Notes: generated by a model from the sequence alone, not told the origin. A DNA stretch of 64,000 nt from an uncultured Lachnospiraceae bacterium (GCA_946546945.1 CAMNOU010000008.1:1-64000); one strand, 5' to 3'; positions 42,040 through 52,501 are shown, numbered from the stretch's first letter. Program-made: numbers and translations.

Positions 42040-43005
42040 ATGATGAACTTTAAAAAAGTAGTAATTGTCGGCGGAGGAGTTCTGGGTACCCAGATCGGTC
42101 TGATGAGTGCGTATACCGGACACGATACGACATTCTGGTTGAGGTCGGAGAGCTCCATTACAAGAACACAGCCGAAGATCGAACAGTACAGCAGTAAGAT
42201 GCTTGCGGATCTGGAAGGTGCAAAGAAACTGATTGGCAATCCGATGGGAGGATTTCTCTATCCGCGCGGACTCATCCGCACCTGGGAGGGAACAACTGCG
42301 GAGCAGATCGATGAGCAGCTTGCACAGACGAAGGAGCGTTTCACAAATCTGATCCGTCTGGAACTTGATCTTGCGAAGGCTCTCGACGATGCGGATATCG
42401 TGATCGAGGCGATGGCAGAGAATCCGGACGCGAAGATTGAGATGTATGAGAAGATGAAGGATCTGATGCCGGAAAAGACGATTCTGTGTACGAATTCTTC
42501 CACGCTTCTTCCGAGTACCTTTGCAGAGCACACCGGCAGACCGGCAAAGTACTGTGCGCTTCATTTTGCCAACAACATCTGGACGAATAACACCGCGGAA
42601 GTGATGGGGCATCCGGGGACGGATCCGGAGGTTTATGATCGGGTCGTTGCCTTTGCGGACGAGATCAATATGGTGCCGCTGCAGCTTCACAAGGAGCAGC
42701 CGGGGTATATTCTGAACTCCATGCTTGTCCCGTTTCTGAGCGCGGCGCAGGGACTCTGGGCGAACGAGGTGGCCGATCCGGCGACCATCGATCTGACCTG
42801 GCGCCTTGCGACCGGAGCACCGAAGGGCCCGTTTGAGATCCTCGATATCGTTGGGCTTGTGACCGCTTACAATATCAATCAGATGAAGCCTGATGCACAG
42901 AAGGAGGGGACGCTGACCTGGAAGATGGGACAGCTTCTTAAGGAAAAGATCGACAAAGGCGAGACCGGAATCACTGCCGGAAAAGGCTTTTACGAATATA
43001 AATAG
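42040..43005 (+). CDS. 3-hydroxyacyl-CoA dehydrogenase family protein
   Basis: KKVVIVGGGVLGTQIGLMSAYTGHD Rossmann motif; ILCTNSSTLLPSTFA; C-terminal helical domain. Confidence 0.88.
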   Translation: MMNFKKVVIVGGGVLGTQIGLMSAYTGHDTTFWLRSESSITRTQPKIEQYSSKMLADLEGAKKLIGNPMGGFLYPRGLIRTWEGTTAEQIDEQLAQTKERFTNLIRLELDLAKALDDADIVIEAMAENPDAKIEMYEKMKDLMPEKTILCTNSSTLLPSTFAEHTGRPAKYCALHFANNIWTNNTAEVMGHPGTDPEVYDRVVAFADEINMVPLQLHKEQPGYILNSMLVPFLSAAQGLWANEVADPATIDLTWRLATGAPKGPFEILDIVGLVTAYNINQMKPDAQKEGTLTWKMGQLLKEKIDKGETGITAGKGFYEYK

Positions 43006-43045
43006 AAACCTGCGGGGCCGCTCCTTGTGCGGCCCCATTTTTTCA

Positions 43046-43111
43046 TTGACACCAATACATCGTTGTGCTATTCTGTAAAACGAAGAGTTAGCATAACCTA
43101 ATTTATGTTAA
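43046..43111 (+). promoter_or_regulatory. promoter with candidate operator
   Basis: TTGACA (43046-43051) - 17 nt - TATTCT (43069-43074), followed by ttagcataacctaatttatgttaa (43088-43111). Confidence 0.5.
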
Positions 43112-43147
43112 TTACGTCAATATTTTTTTGGTGAGGAAGAGGCAGGT

Positions 43148-43846
43148 ATGTTTTTGGAAATCCGTTCTTTGAAGAAAAGCTTTGGCGAGGGGGAGACGAA
43201 GGTGGAGGTGCTCCGCGGAGTCGACCTGAAGATTGAAAAAGGAGAATTCTGTGTGCTCCTCGGGCCGTCCGGATCCGGGAAGTCGACGCTGTTGAATATC
43301 ATTGGAGGGATCGACAGCGCGCAGGATGGAAGTATCCTGATCCGTGACCGGCGCATTGCCGATCTGAATGACCGGAAGCTGACCGCCTACCGCCGCACAC
43401 ACCTGGGCTATATTTTTCAGATGTATAATCTGATTCCGAACCTGACCGTCCGCGAGAACATCGAAGTTGGTGCATATCTTGGCAAACACTCGCTGGACGT
43501 AGACGAACTTCTTTCGATTCTCGGTCTTTATGATCACAGAAATAAACTTCCCAATCAGTTATCAGGAGGGCAGCAGCAGCGCACGGCAATCGGGCGTGCG
43601 ATCGTGAAAAATCCGGATATCCTGCTGTGCGATGAACCGACCGGTGCACTGGATTATAAGACTTCTAAGGAAATCCTGAAGCTGATCGAGACGGTGAACC
43701 GGAAATATCAAAATACGGTGATTATGGTCACGCACAATGATGCCATTAAAGAGATGGCGGACCACGTTGTGCGGCTTCGCGACGGAATGGTGCGTGAGGA
43801 TTATTACAATACAAAGAAAACTCCGGCACAGGAACTGGAGTGGTAA
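43148..43846 (+). CDS. ABC transporter ATP-binding protein (MacB/LolD type)
   Basis: LGPSGSGKSTLLNIIGGID; LSGGQQQRTAIGRA; LLCDEPTGALD. Confidence 0.93.
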   Translation: MFLEIRSLKKSFGEGETKVEVLRGVDLKIEKGEFCVLLGPSGSGKSTLLNIIGGIDSAQDGSILIRDRRIADLNDRKLTAYRRTHLGYIFQMYNLIPNLTVRENIEVGAYLGKHSLDVDELLSILGLYDHRNKLPNQLSGGQQQRTAIGRAIVKNPDILLCDEPTGALDYKTSKEILKLIETVNRKYQNTVIMVTHNDAIKEMADHVVRLRDGMVREDYYNTKKTPAQELEW

Positions 43847-43871
43847 AGAGTTTGGCAAGGGAGCAATTCGT

Positions 43872-46187
43872 ATGGGAAATCCTCTGAAAAAACGTCTGCT
43901 TCGTGAACTGAAGGGAGAATTCGGAAAATATCTGGTCATTTTCATATTGCTGGTTTTTTCAATCAGTCTGGTCTCCGGATTTCTTGTCGCTGACAGAAGC
44001 ATGATCATTGCATATGATAACAGTTTTGAAAAATATAATATTGAAGATGGTCATTTCCTGCTGCAGCACAGGATGAACCGGTCCCAGAAAGAGGATGTGG
44101 AAGCATATGGAGTGTCCGTCTATGATCTTTCGTATGTGGAGGAGGATCTGGACAACGGTTCCGTGATGCGGATTTTTCCGGACAGAGAGCAGGTAAACAA
44201 GGTTTGTGTGATGTCCGGGGAACTGCCGGATGCACCGGATGAGATCGCAATCGACCGCATGTATGCCGATAACAACCGGCTGTCTGCGGGAGATACCATC
44301 CGGTATGCGGACACGGTACTGACCATCAGCGGTCTGGTCGCTCTGTCAGACTACAGTGCACTGTTCGCGGACAATAACGACAGTATGTTTGACGCCATGG
44401 AGTTCGGGGTCGGCGTTGTGACCGCGGAAAAATTTGCGGATTTTCCGAAGGAAGAACTGAATTACTGTTATGCCTGGACCTATGATGATCCGCCTGCCGG
44501 AGAAGAGCAGGAAAAGGCGGCATCCGATGACTTCCTGGAGTATCTGCAGGAGCAGGTCCATCTGGAACAGTATATTCCGCGCTATCTGAACCAGGCCATC
44601 TGCTTTACCGGGGAAGATCTCGGACAGGACCGGGAAATGATGCTGACACTGCTTTATATTATTATTGTGATCATTGCTTTTGTATATATTATTCTGACCA
44701 ATGATACATTGACCAGAGAGGCGAATGTGATCGGGACACTGCGGGCGTCCGGTTACACAAAGCGGGAACTGATCCGTCACTATATGGCGGTGCCGCTTCT
44801 GGTAACTCTTGTAAGCGCCCTGGTCGGAAATATCCTCGGCTATACCGTGCTGAAGTATGTCTGCGCCGATATGTATTACGGAAGCTACAGTCTGCCAACC
44901 TATGAGACGGTCTGGAATGCGGAAGCATTTCTTTTGACAACCATTGTCCCGATGATCATTATCATCGTTCTGATATGGCTGATCCTCAGGATAAAACTTT
45001 CTTTGCCGCCGTTAAGATTTCTGCGGCGGGATATCGGAGGCCGGGGGCGGAAGCGGACGCTGCTTCTCCCGAAACAGCTGCCGTTTTTTTCCAGATTTGC
45101 CATTCGCGTGATCCTGCAGAACGCAGCCAGTTATGCAATCCTTTTTATCGGAATCCTGTTTGCGAATATCCTTCTCATGTTCGGTATGTGTTTTCCGTCA
45201 GTTCTGGATCATTATCAGAAAACACTGAAGGACAGCATGTTCAGCAACTATCAGTATATGCTGACGATCCCGGAGGGAACGATGGATGACAGCTCCAGGC
45301 TGAAGAGCCTGTTTGCCATGATGGAATTCTCAGATGCTGTGGACACAGAAAATGAAGCGGCTGAAAAATTCAGTGCCTATTCTCTCCAAATGCCAAAAGG
45401 GAACGGAAAATCAGAAGAAATCCTGCTGTATGGAATTCAGGAGGGAAGCGCCTATATTCCGGTCGATGTTTCCGGCGGTCAGGTCTACATTACCTCGGCA
45501 TATGCGGCAAAATACCACCTGGAACCAGGCGATCAGGTGACACTCAAGGATCCCTATGAACCGGAATCCTATGCGTTCACCATTACCGGTATTTATCCGT
45601 ACGATGCGGGCCTGGATATGATTATGAGCCGCGAAAAACTCAATGCCATGATGGACCTGGAGGAGGAGTCTTTCGCCGGATACTTCAGTGATGAACCATT
45701 GACGGACATTGATGAAAAGTACGTGGGGACGATTGTTGATTACAAGGCACTGACCAAGATTTCCAGACAGCTGGATCTCTCAATGGGACAGATGATGATT
45801 CTTGTTGATTTCTTCTCCGTGGTCATTTTCCTGGTCCTGATTTATCTGCTTTCCAAGCTGATTATAGAAAAAAATGCACAGTCCATCTCGATGACGAAAA
45901 TTCTGGGATACAAAAACGGGGAAATCAGCAGGCTGTATATTCTGCCGACAACGGCGGTCGTCATCATCTGCCTGATTGTGACCCTGCCCATCTGTACCCG
46001 GATCATGCAGCTTTTGTTTGCCATGATTATGAAACGGATGACAGGCTGGATTCCATGGCATATGGATCCGGTCATCTATGGAAAAATGTTCGTGATCGGT
46101 ATGCTGGCTTATCTGGCGATTGCGCTTCTGGAAATCCGCAGGATCCGCAGGGTGCCGATGGATGCCGCACTGAAAAATGTTGAATAG
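43872..46187 (+). CDS. FtsX-like ABC permease
   Basis: N-terminal TM plus large extracytoplasmic domain, two clusters of TM segments; directly downstream of its ATPase. Confidence 0.88.
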   Translation: MGNPLKKRLLRELKGEFGKYLVIFILLVFSISLVSGFLVADRSMIIAYDNSFEKYNIEDGHFLLQHRMNRSQKEDVEAYGVSVYDLSYVEEDLDNGSVMRIFPDREQVNKVCVMSGELPDAPDEIAIDRMYADNNRLSAGDTIRYADTVLTISGLVALSDYSALFADNNDSMFDAMEFGVGVVTAEKFADFPKEELNYCYAWTYDDPPAGEEQEKAASDDFLEYLQEQVHLEQYIPRYLNQAICFTGEDLGQDREMMLTLLYIIIVIIAFVYIILTNDTLTREANVIGTLRASGYTKRELIRHYMAVPLLVTLVSALVGNILGYTVLKYVCADMYYGSYSLPTYETVWNAEAFLLTTIVPMIIIIVLIWLILRIKLSLPPLRFLRRDIGGRGRKRTLLLPKQLPFFSRFAIRVILQNAASYAILFIGILFANILLMFGMCFPSVLDHYQKTLKDSMFSNYQYMLTIPEGTMDDSSRLKSLFAMMEFSDAVDTENEAAEKFSAYSLQMPKGNGKSEEILLYGIQEGSAYIPVDVSGGQVYITSAYAAKYHLEPGDQVTLKDPYEPESYAFTITGIYPYDAGLDMIMSREKLNAMMDLEEESFAGYFSDEPLTDIDEKYVGTIVDYKALTKISRQLDLSMGQMMILVDFFSVVIFLVLIYLLSKLIIEKNAQSISMTKILGYKNGEISRLYILPTTAVVIICLIVTLPICTRIMQLLFAMIMKRMTGWIPWHMDPVIYGKMFVIGMLAYLAIALLEIRRIRRVPMDAALKNVE

Positions 46188-46195
46188 GGGATGAA

Positions 46196-48223
46196 ATGGA
46201 TATGAGAGATGAGTCGAATCTGAAAAAACAGCATGGGAAACGGGCGGCCGCAGGCATCCTGACATCTGCGCTGGTACTGAGCCTTTTCCTGCAGGCATGC
46301 GGAAATTCATCTGCGGATACGGCGGGGATTCTGTCTGTCGGGGAGGAAGCAGTGACAGAAACAGATGCCCCTGCCATTTCACTTTCGGCGGATGGCGCCG
46401 CGGAGGCAGTCAAAAAAGAGGAGACTGTGACAGTGAAGGCGGATGCGCTCGGGCATCCGCAGAAGACAACGGTCGAAGCCTCGTTGCAAGTTCCGGAAGG
46501 ATCCGGTACGGTGATCGACCGGACAACTTTAAAGGAGATTCGAAATACAGGCGGCGATGAAGAGTATATGCTTTCTAACGATGGGGAACTGCTCTGGGAG
46601 AATGGCGGAGAGACCATTACATACGAGGGGATTTCTTCGGAGGAACTTCCGGTATCTGTCCGGGTTTCTTACTATCTGGACGGCAAACAGATTTCGCCTG
46701 CGGATCTGGCCCATAAGAGCGGAAGGGTGACGATCCGGTTTGATTATACGAACAGGGCTGCGCAAAAGGCTGCTGTCGAGGGAAAGTCTGCGGAAGCGCC
46801 GGTCCCGTTTCTGGTTCTTTCTATGGTACTTCTTCCCGGGGAGCATTTTTCCAATGTGGAAGTATCAAAGGGAAAACTGATCCGTCTGGGAGACCAGACG
46901 ATTGCGGTCGGTTACGCGCTGCCCGGCGTGGAGGATACGCTGCATTTATCCGGATATCAGGTCACAAAAGATCTGGAAATCCCGTCTTCTGTTGAAATCA
47001 CCGCGGATGCGGAAGATTTTGAACTGGAGTTTACGGAGACGATCTGTACGAACGGACTTTTTGCAGACCTGGATACCGGCAAGTTACAGGATGCAGAGGA
47101 TCTGATCGATGCCATGGAGGAGCTGAAGGAAGCGTCACGAAAACTTGCCGAAGGGACCGGGGAACTTCAGGATGGCGCACAGAAGCTGCAGGATTATCTC
47201 GGGCAGTATACGGACGGCGCGGGAGAGATTTCTTCCAACCTGAACACCGTCGCCGGTGCGCTTTCGACGCTGGATGAAAAATCATCTGATCTGCAGAACG
47301 GATCGCAGGCGGTGACCGACGGACTGACAGCACTGGAGGACGGCTTCTCCGGAGCTGAAGCCCGGATGCAGGAAATGGCGGCACAGCAGGAGGAGATTTC
47401 GGCTGCGCTTCAGCAGCAGATCCAAAAAATGGCGGGAGAAATGCAGCAGCAGGTACAGGGAGCAGCCTCCGCCGTCCGGCAGGGGGCACAGGAAGTCGGT
47501 GAAACAGCGCAGGATATGGAACAGACGGCGCAGGAGATGAACCAGGCGGTCAGTGAATTAAATGCGCTCATCGAAGAAATCAATCAGGCTGCACAGGAAG
47601 CAGGAGTAGATTCCGCTGTACAGCCGGTACAACCGGTCGATGCAGAACGCCTGCAGGAGGTAGAAAAAAGTCTTGCTGAAATCAGCAGCAAGATGCCGGA
47701 AGAAATGCCGGTGCCCGATCTGGAAACAGAAGAGATGGTGCCCTCGATGGATCTGAACATAGATGAGCTGCTGGCTTCGATGGATTCTGAAACGGCCGGC
47801 GGGCAGCAGGAGGACTTCCTTACACAGTTTTCGCAGATAAAAAACGCGGTCACACAATTGAAAGAGGGAAGCAGCGCACTCACGCAGGGAATCGGAGCTT
47901 ATACAGAAGGCGTTCACAAAACTGCACAGGGAGCCTCGGCGCTGGCTGACGGAGCCTCTGCCCTGACACAGGGCGGAGCAGGCCTGAAGGATGGGTATGC
48001 CGGCATGCTCGCCGGGATCCGGGGCCTGAACGAGGGCATGCAGACTTTTGACGAGGAAGGAATCCGGGAACTGGGCAAACTTGCGGGAAAAGATCTGGAA
48101 AACGTCATTGACGGTGTAAAAGCGCTGAAAGAATCCGACCGTTCGTATACCAGTTTCAGCGGCATTCGTGATGGAGTGGAAGGAAGCGTGCGGATCCTGA
48201 TTGAAACAGAAGAAATAAAATAA
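46196..48223 (+). CDS. secreted coiled-coil lipoprotein with YhgE-like heptads
   Basis: Lipobox LQAC; repeats such as LAEGTGELQDGAQKLQDYLGQYTDGAGEI and GASALADGASALTQGGAGLKDGYAGM. Confidence 0.7.
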   Translation: MDMRDESNLKKQHGKRAAAGILTSALVLSLFLQACGNSSADTAGILSVGEEAVTETDAPAISLSADGAAEAVKKEETVTVKADALGHPQKTTVEASLQVPEGSGTVIDRTTLKEIRNTGGDEEYMLSNDGELLWENGGETITYEGISSEELPVSVRVSYYLDGKQISPADLAHKSGRVTIRFDYTNRAAQKAAVEGKSAEAPVPFLVLSMVLLPGEHFSNVEVSKGKLIRLGDQTIAVGYALPGVEDTLHLSGYQVTKDLEIPSSVEITADAEDFELEFTETICTNGLFADLDTGKLQDAEDLIDAMEELKEASRKLAEGTGELQDGAQKLQDYLGQYTDGAGEISSNLNTVAGALSTLDEKSSDLQNGSQAVTDGLTALEDGFSGAEARMQEMAAQQEEISAALQQQIQKMAGEMQQQVQGAASAVRQGAQEVGETAQDMEQTAQEMNQAVSELNALIEEINQAAQEAGVDSAVQPVQPVDAERLQEVEKSLAEISSKMPEEMPVPDLETEEMVPSMDLNIDELLASMDSETAGGQQEDFLTQFSQIKNAVTQLKEGSSALTQGIGAYTEGVHKTAQGASALADGASALTQGGAGLKDGYAGMLAGIRGLNEGMQTFDEEGIRELGKLAGKDLENVIDGVKALKESDRSYTSFSGIRDGVEGSVRILIETEEIK

Positions 48224-48390
48224 ATCCAGAAGAAGCGCTGATCCGTCAGCGCTTCTTTTAGAATATCCCGTTGACAGTTTTGGAGGCGCTGTTTTACAAT
48301 AATTCAGGATACGAAAACGCCATGAAAAACGCTGCGCCGTCAGGCATCCTGGCAGCTTTCGTAAAAGAAATAAGAACAGACAGGAGAAGA

Positions 48391-48975
48391 ATGATAATTG
48401 CCATGAGTACGTTATTAACTTATTCTGTTATCCGTTCGAACCGGAAGACGATGTCCCTGGAGGTACGCCCGAATGGTGAGGTCGTGGTGCGGGCCCCGCT
48501 TCGCATGCCGAAGACAGAGATTCAAAGATTCGTACAGAGCAAGTCCTCCTGGCTGAAGAAGCATCTGCAGGCCGCGGCAAAAAGGCAGGAAGAGCTGAAA
48601 CAGGAAGAGATGCTGACGATCGAAGACATCCGCATGCTGACACAGGAAGCCGCACGGGTGATCCCTCAGAGGGTACGCTATTATGCGCCAAAGGTGGGGG
48701 TGACCTTTGGAAAAATCACGATCCGGAATCAGAAAACACGGTGGGGAAGCTGCAGCAGCAGGGGAAATCTCAATTTCAATTGCCTGCTGATGCTGACACC
48801 GCCCGAGGTGATTGACAGCGTTGTCGTACATGAACTGTGTCACAGGAAAGAGATGAATCACTCTGCCCGTTTCTATGAGGAAGTGTATCGGGTCTTCCCG
48901 GAATATGATAAATGGAACCGATGGCTGAAAGAAAACGGAGGGCGCATTATGGCCAGGATGACAGGGGAAGGATAA
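48391..48975 (+). CDS. YgjP/WLM-type M48-like metallopeptidase
   Basis: TRWGSCSSRGNLNFNCLLMLTPPEVIDSVVVHELCHRKEMNHSARFY. Confidence 0.9.
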   Translation: MIIAMSTLLTYSVIRSNRKTMSLEVRPNGEVVVRAPLRMPKTEIQRFVQSKSSWLKKHLQAAAKRQEELKQEEMLTIEDIRMLTQEAARVIPQRVRYYAPKVGVTFGKITIRNQKTRWGSCSSRGNLNFNCLLMLTPPEVIDSVVVHELCHRKEMNHSARFYEEVYRVFPEYDKWNRWLKENGGRIMARMTGEG

Positions 48976-48990
48976 GGAACGGTGAATTCA

Positions 48991-49109
48991 TCTCAGTGTG
49001 AGAGCCCCACTGAGATAAACGTTCCGCGAGGATGCGCAGGAATTCGGTTTGGAAGATGTCAGCTGACGCTGACCAGAATTCCGCGCCAAGTCTCGCGAGC
49101 GAGACTTGA
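48991..49109 (+). repeat. nested-palindrome dispersed repeat, copy C
   Basis: tctcagtgtgagagccccactgagataaacgttccgcgaggatgcgcaggaattcggtttggaagatgtcagctgacgctgaccagaattccgcgccaagtctcgcgagcgagacttga. Confidence 0.92.
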
Positions 49110-49158
49110 AATCATCGAAACTAAGGCAATCCTAAATTAAATATCAACAAATATTTTT

Positions 49159-49187
49159 TTGACATATATATGAACATATGCTAATAT
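49159..49187 (+). promoter_or_regulatory. sigma-A promoter
   Basis: TTGACA - 17 nt - TAATAT. Confidence 0.75.
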
Positions 49188-49232
49188 AATAACATAAAAA
49201 ATACTTGTTATCTTGCTTCAATCTAAAAAGAG

Positions 49233-49640
49233 ATGCGTATGAAGAAAAAAATAACAGCTGTCTTGACAGGGATTGCAATGACGATGCTGATGATGACACC
49301 TGTGTTTGCTGCATCGGAGTCTTTTACTCTTGGTAATGTGGGAGGGACGGTTTCTTTAAGTAAAAGCTCGACAAGTGCAACGGGAAAAACTGCATATGGT
49401 GTGAACAGGAGCGTGACAGCTACAAGGACCGTACAGGTTTCTCTCAAGTGCAAGAAAAGCGGAAGGACATATACTTATACTGACAGCGCTGTTGCGGCTA
49501 CAAATTCAGCGAACTACAATAGCCATACAGCAAGTGTGACCGTGTATCGGCCGTCTTCCGGCTATACTGTGACAGGTGCCAGTTCGTCTCATAAAGTCAC
49601 GATTAGTGCTGGTTCTTTCACGCGGAACCTGTATGCATAG
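49233..49640 (+). CDS. small secreted protein of unknown function
   Basis: Sec signal peptide MRMKKKITAVLTGIAMTMLMMTPVFAA; Ser/Thr/Tyr-rich mature region of about 110 aa. Confidence 0.75.
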   Translation: MRMKKKITAVLTGIAMTMLMMTPVFAASESFTLGNVGGTVSLSKSSTSATGKTAYGVNRSVTATRTVQVSLKCKKSGRTYTYTDSAVAATNSANYNSHTASVTVYRPSSGYTVTGASSSHKVTISAGSFTRNLYA

Positions 49641-49652
49641 TAAATTGGGAAA

Positions 49653-49674
49653 GCCGCCGAAAGGCGGCTTTTTT
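49653..49674 (+). terminator. terminator after small secreted protein gene
   Basis: gccgcc gaaa ggcggc tttttt. Confidence 0.9.
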
Positions 49675-49719
49675 CATCTTATAAGAAAATGGTCTGCGTA
49701 TCGCACGGGAGAAGAGGTC

Positions 49720-50910
49720 ATGAAGCGTAGAAAAAGATTCTGTATATTACTGGTCATAACAACCATGCTGTTTGCTGCGGGATGTGGGCATGACAGAACA
49801 GACGATGAGGAATATGTCACATGGAATAATACACGGGGATGCCTGACGGAAAACGGGTACTTCTACACAGCGGACTCTGCTGATGGAGTGGGAATTCTGC
49901 TGTATTATTATGATTTTTCATCCGGATACTCCGTCCCGGTATGTGACAAGGCCGAGTGCAGCCACCAGGCGGTGGATCTTTCCGCAGGAAAAGATGCAAC
50001 CTGTAATGCGCAGATAGATACTTATGGCGAGTTTGTTGTTTATCAGGATTCCATTTATTATATATCATTTGGTGAAAGGAAGCTTTTGCTTCGAAGACGC
50101 GATGTGGATGGGAATAATGATGAAAACGTGACTTCTCTCGATGCGGCATATTTGGGAGGACGGATGTGGTTCTATAGAGACATGGCATTTATCATGGCCT
50201 CCACGGGCGTGAGCAATTCCTTTGACCCGCAGACCAAAGCGAGCGATGCCAGTGTGATGCGGCTGTTTGCGGTGGATCTGAAAACTGGAAAAACAGAGAT
50301 TGTTGCAGAGTCATCAATGACAGCGGCCGTCGATTATGCATTTAACATTTATCAGATGAAGGATGGGAAAGTTTTTTTCTATGATCTTGAAAAGGACGGA
50401 TGGTTTGTTTATGACACGGAAACAGGGCAGACGGAAGAACAGATGAATATCGGAAAGAATTCCAGAATGGGAGAGACCGGCGAATATTATGATTTATATG
50501 ACCACTATTGTTATTCTGTGTTTGAAGACGGGAAGGGACATAAAAACATTATGAGGCTGGACCGGGAAACCGGAGAGGAAAAAGTAATCTATTCCGGAAA
50601 CGCACAATATGAGGTTGGATATGCGATAGAAGATATGAAATGCATGCTGATCTCTGAATTAAATATGGAACAGGAAAAAATTGAAAATATTTGTTTTTAT
50701 GATATGGAGGAAGATGAGATTTATCCATTCTCCGATGCGTATTTCGCCCAGGAAGGACTGTTGCCATTCTTGTGGTCTAAAGAAGCTGTAATATATCCCC
50801 ACATAGAAAACAATGAAGGTGATATCCGAGATTATTATGTCCCTCTGCAGGATGTGATCAAGGGGAATATACAGGCCAGAAGAATCGGCAGCGACAGAGA
50901 GGAGGGATAA
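49720..50910 (+). CDS. lipoprotein, probable beta-propeller-like (DUF5050-like) protein
   Basis: Start ATG 49720: MKRRKRFCILLVITTMLFAAGCGHDRTDDEEY lipobox AAGC; repeated YxxDLKTGKTE / YDLEKDGWFVYDTETGQTE / RLDRETGEEKVIYSG blades. Confidence 0.7.
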   Translation: MKRRKRFCILLVITTMLFAAGCGHDRTDDEEYVTWNNTRGCLTENGYFYTADSADGVGILLYYYDFSSGYSVPVCDKAECSHQAVDLSAGKDATCNAQIDTYGEFVVYQDSIYYISFGERKLLLRRRDVDGNNDENVTSLDAAYLGGRMWFYRDMAFIMASTGVSNSFDPQTKASDASVMRLFAVDLKTGKTEIVAESSMTAAVDYAFNIYQMKDGKVFFYDLEKDGWFVYDTETGQTEEQMNIGKNSRMGETGEYYDLYDHYCYSVFEDGKGHKNIMRLDRETGEEKVIYSGNAQYEVGYAIEDMKCMLISELNMEQEKIENICFYDMEEDEIYPFSDAYFAQEGLLPFLWSKEAVIYPHIENNEGDIRDYYVPLQDVIKGNIQARRIGSDREEG

Positions 50911-50911
50911 A

Positions 50912-52501
50912 GTGAAAGGGAAAACATTATTTGCTCTTTTTTTGATGGGGTGTATATGTATGACAGGATGCGGCGCAGACAGGAATGGGGTAAGTTCCGG
51001 TTCGTCGAGGTCTGCCGCGGTGAATGAGGAGGTAGATACTGGAGAGGAGTCTGTGCCAGAACATTATATTTCTTTTGGGGAAATGGGAAGCGATGCTTTT
51101 GTCCGGAAACTGAAGGGAATGGAGATCTCAGACAATACCCTCACAATAGGCATTGATGCCGCTTACAACGAAGAGGCACTGGAACAAGTCAATCAGCTTT
51201 TGAAAAAGGAGGGATTTTCGTTCGATGTATGCTTTGTCAGCATCCCGCAGCAGTCTATACTGGATGAAGCGGCAGTTGATTTTTTTCAACTCTTAAAAGA
51301 AGAGGGGATCTCCATGGATGTACTGCCCGTTTGGAAGCAGGATCTGCCGGAGCTTGCGCAATACGGACTGATTACCGATCTTTCCGAAGAAGTGCAAAAG
51401 GATGCAGAATTAAGAGCCGCTTTTCCGGAAGGGTTTTGGGAACTGACTTCAGTAAACGGGAAAAACTATGGAACAGGAACCTGTTATGCGGAACCGGCCG
51501 GATGGGCGGTGAATACAGACTTGATGGAAACATACGGATTCACGTCAGAAGAACTTTCTGTAGATATGACAGGGTTAGAGCCTGTATTTGAAACTGTGAC
51601 AGAGAAAGAGTCGGATCCCGGGTTTTCGGCGTTTATATACGAGCCCAGATTCTTTTTGGAAAAGATCCCGTTTTCCTTTATAGACCCGACCCTGCCGATC
51701 GGCTGTTGGACAGATGCAGAAGACGGGGCAGAGGTCGTAAATCTCTTTGACACGCCAGAAATGGAAAAACTGGCGGAGACATTGAATGACTATTATCAAA
51801 AAGGATATGTACAGGTGGAATCAGATCTGATTTCCGGAGGATCCTTTTTGATGCAGGCAGATGTCAATGACTTTCCGGTTCACCGGTCGGATGCTCTGGA
51901 TACATGGACAAATCAGACAGGAATCCGTCTGTGCAGGATTCCGTGGTTCCGTCAGACGAGAGACAGGCTGACGTATGAAATCAACACGATTCCCTCCTGG
52001 TCGGAGAAAAAAGAAGAAGCCTGGGATTTTCTTCGCTTTATCAATGAAAATGAAAAGGCGTCAGAACTTCTTCTGTATGGAGTGGAAGGACAGGATTATT
52101 CGATAGACGAAGATCATGCGAACGCCGGGGAGAATCTTTCGGAAGAAGATATCTATGGCCGAAGCCTGGGCAATCAATATCTGGCCATGCCGATTGCGCC
52201 TTATGAAGATTCGATGAAAAGAGAGTTGATGCAGGATGAACTGGATTCTTTGGAAGAAAGCAGATACGGGGATTTTGTGTTTGATTCTGAGCCGGTACAA
52301 AAAGAAGTGGATGCGGTACGGGAGTTATATATGGAGCTTTCCGTGTTCCGGGAAATGTTTGCGTTCCAAAAGACAGAAGAATACGCGGTATGGCAGGATT
52401 ATTATAATGCGTACAACGACCAGCTGAAAGAAGCGGGCATTGATAGAATCATCGATGAGATGAATCATCAGATTCAGGAGTATCGTAAGAATGTGCCTTA
52501 A
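50912..52501 (+). CDS. extracellular solute-binding-like lipoprotein
   Basis: Lipobox MTGC; SBP-like PSWSEKKEEAWDFLRFINENEKASELLLYGVEGQDYSI. Confidence 0.75.
   Translation: MKGKTLFALFLMGCICMTGCGADRNGVSSGSSRSAAVNEEVDTGEESVPEHYISFGEMGSDAFVRKLKGMEISDNTLTIGIDAAYNEEALEQVNQLLKKEGFSFDVCFVSIPQQSILDEAAVDFFQLLKEEGISMDVLPVWKQDLPELAQYGLITDLSEEVQKDAELRAAFPEGFWELTSVNGKNYGTGTCYAEPAGWAVNTDLMETYGFTSEELSVDMTGLEPVFETVTEKESDPGFSAFIYEPRFFLEKIPFSFIDPTLPIGCWTDAEDGAEVVNLFDTPEMEKLAETLNDYYQKGYVQVESDLISGGSFLMQADVNDFPVHRSDALDTWTNQTGIRLCRIPWFRQTRDRLTYEINTIPSWSEKKEEAWDFLRFINENEKASELLLYGVEGQDYSIDEDHANAGENLSEEDIYGRSLGNQYLAMPIAPYEDSMKRELMQDELDSLEESRYGDFVFDSEPVQKEVDAVRELYMELSVFREMFAFQKTEEYAVWQDYYNAYNDQLKEAGIDRIIDEMNHQIQEYRKNVP

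Noticed and set aside
41386-43038. 550-aa minus-strand ORF spanning the EamA and 3-hydroxyacyl-CoA dehydrogenase genes
   Set aside because: Covers two well-supported plus-strand genes and their intergenic region; translation is Arg/His-rich without domain-like patterns.
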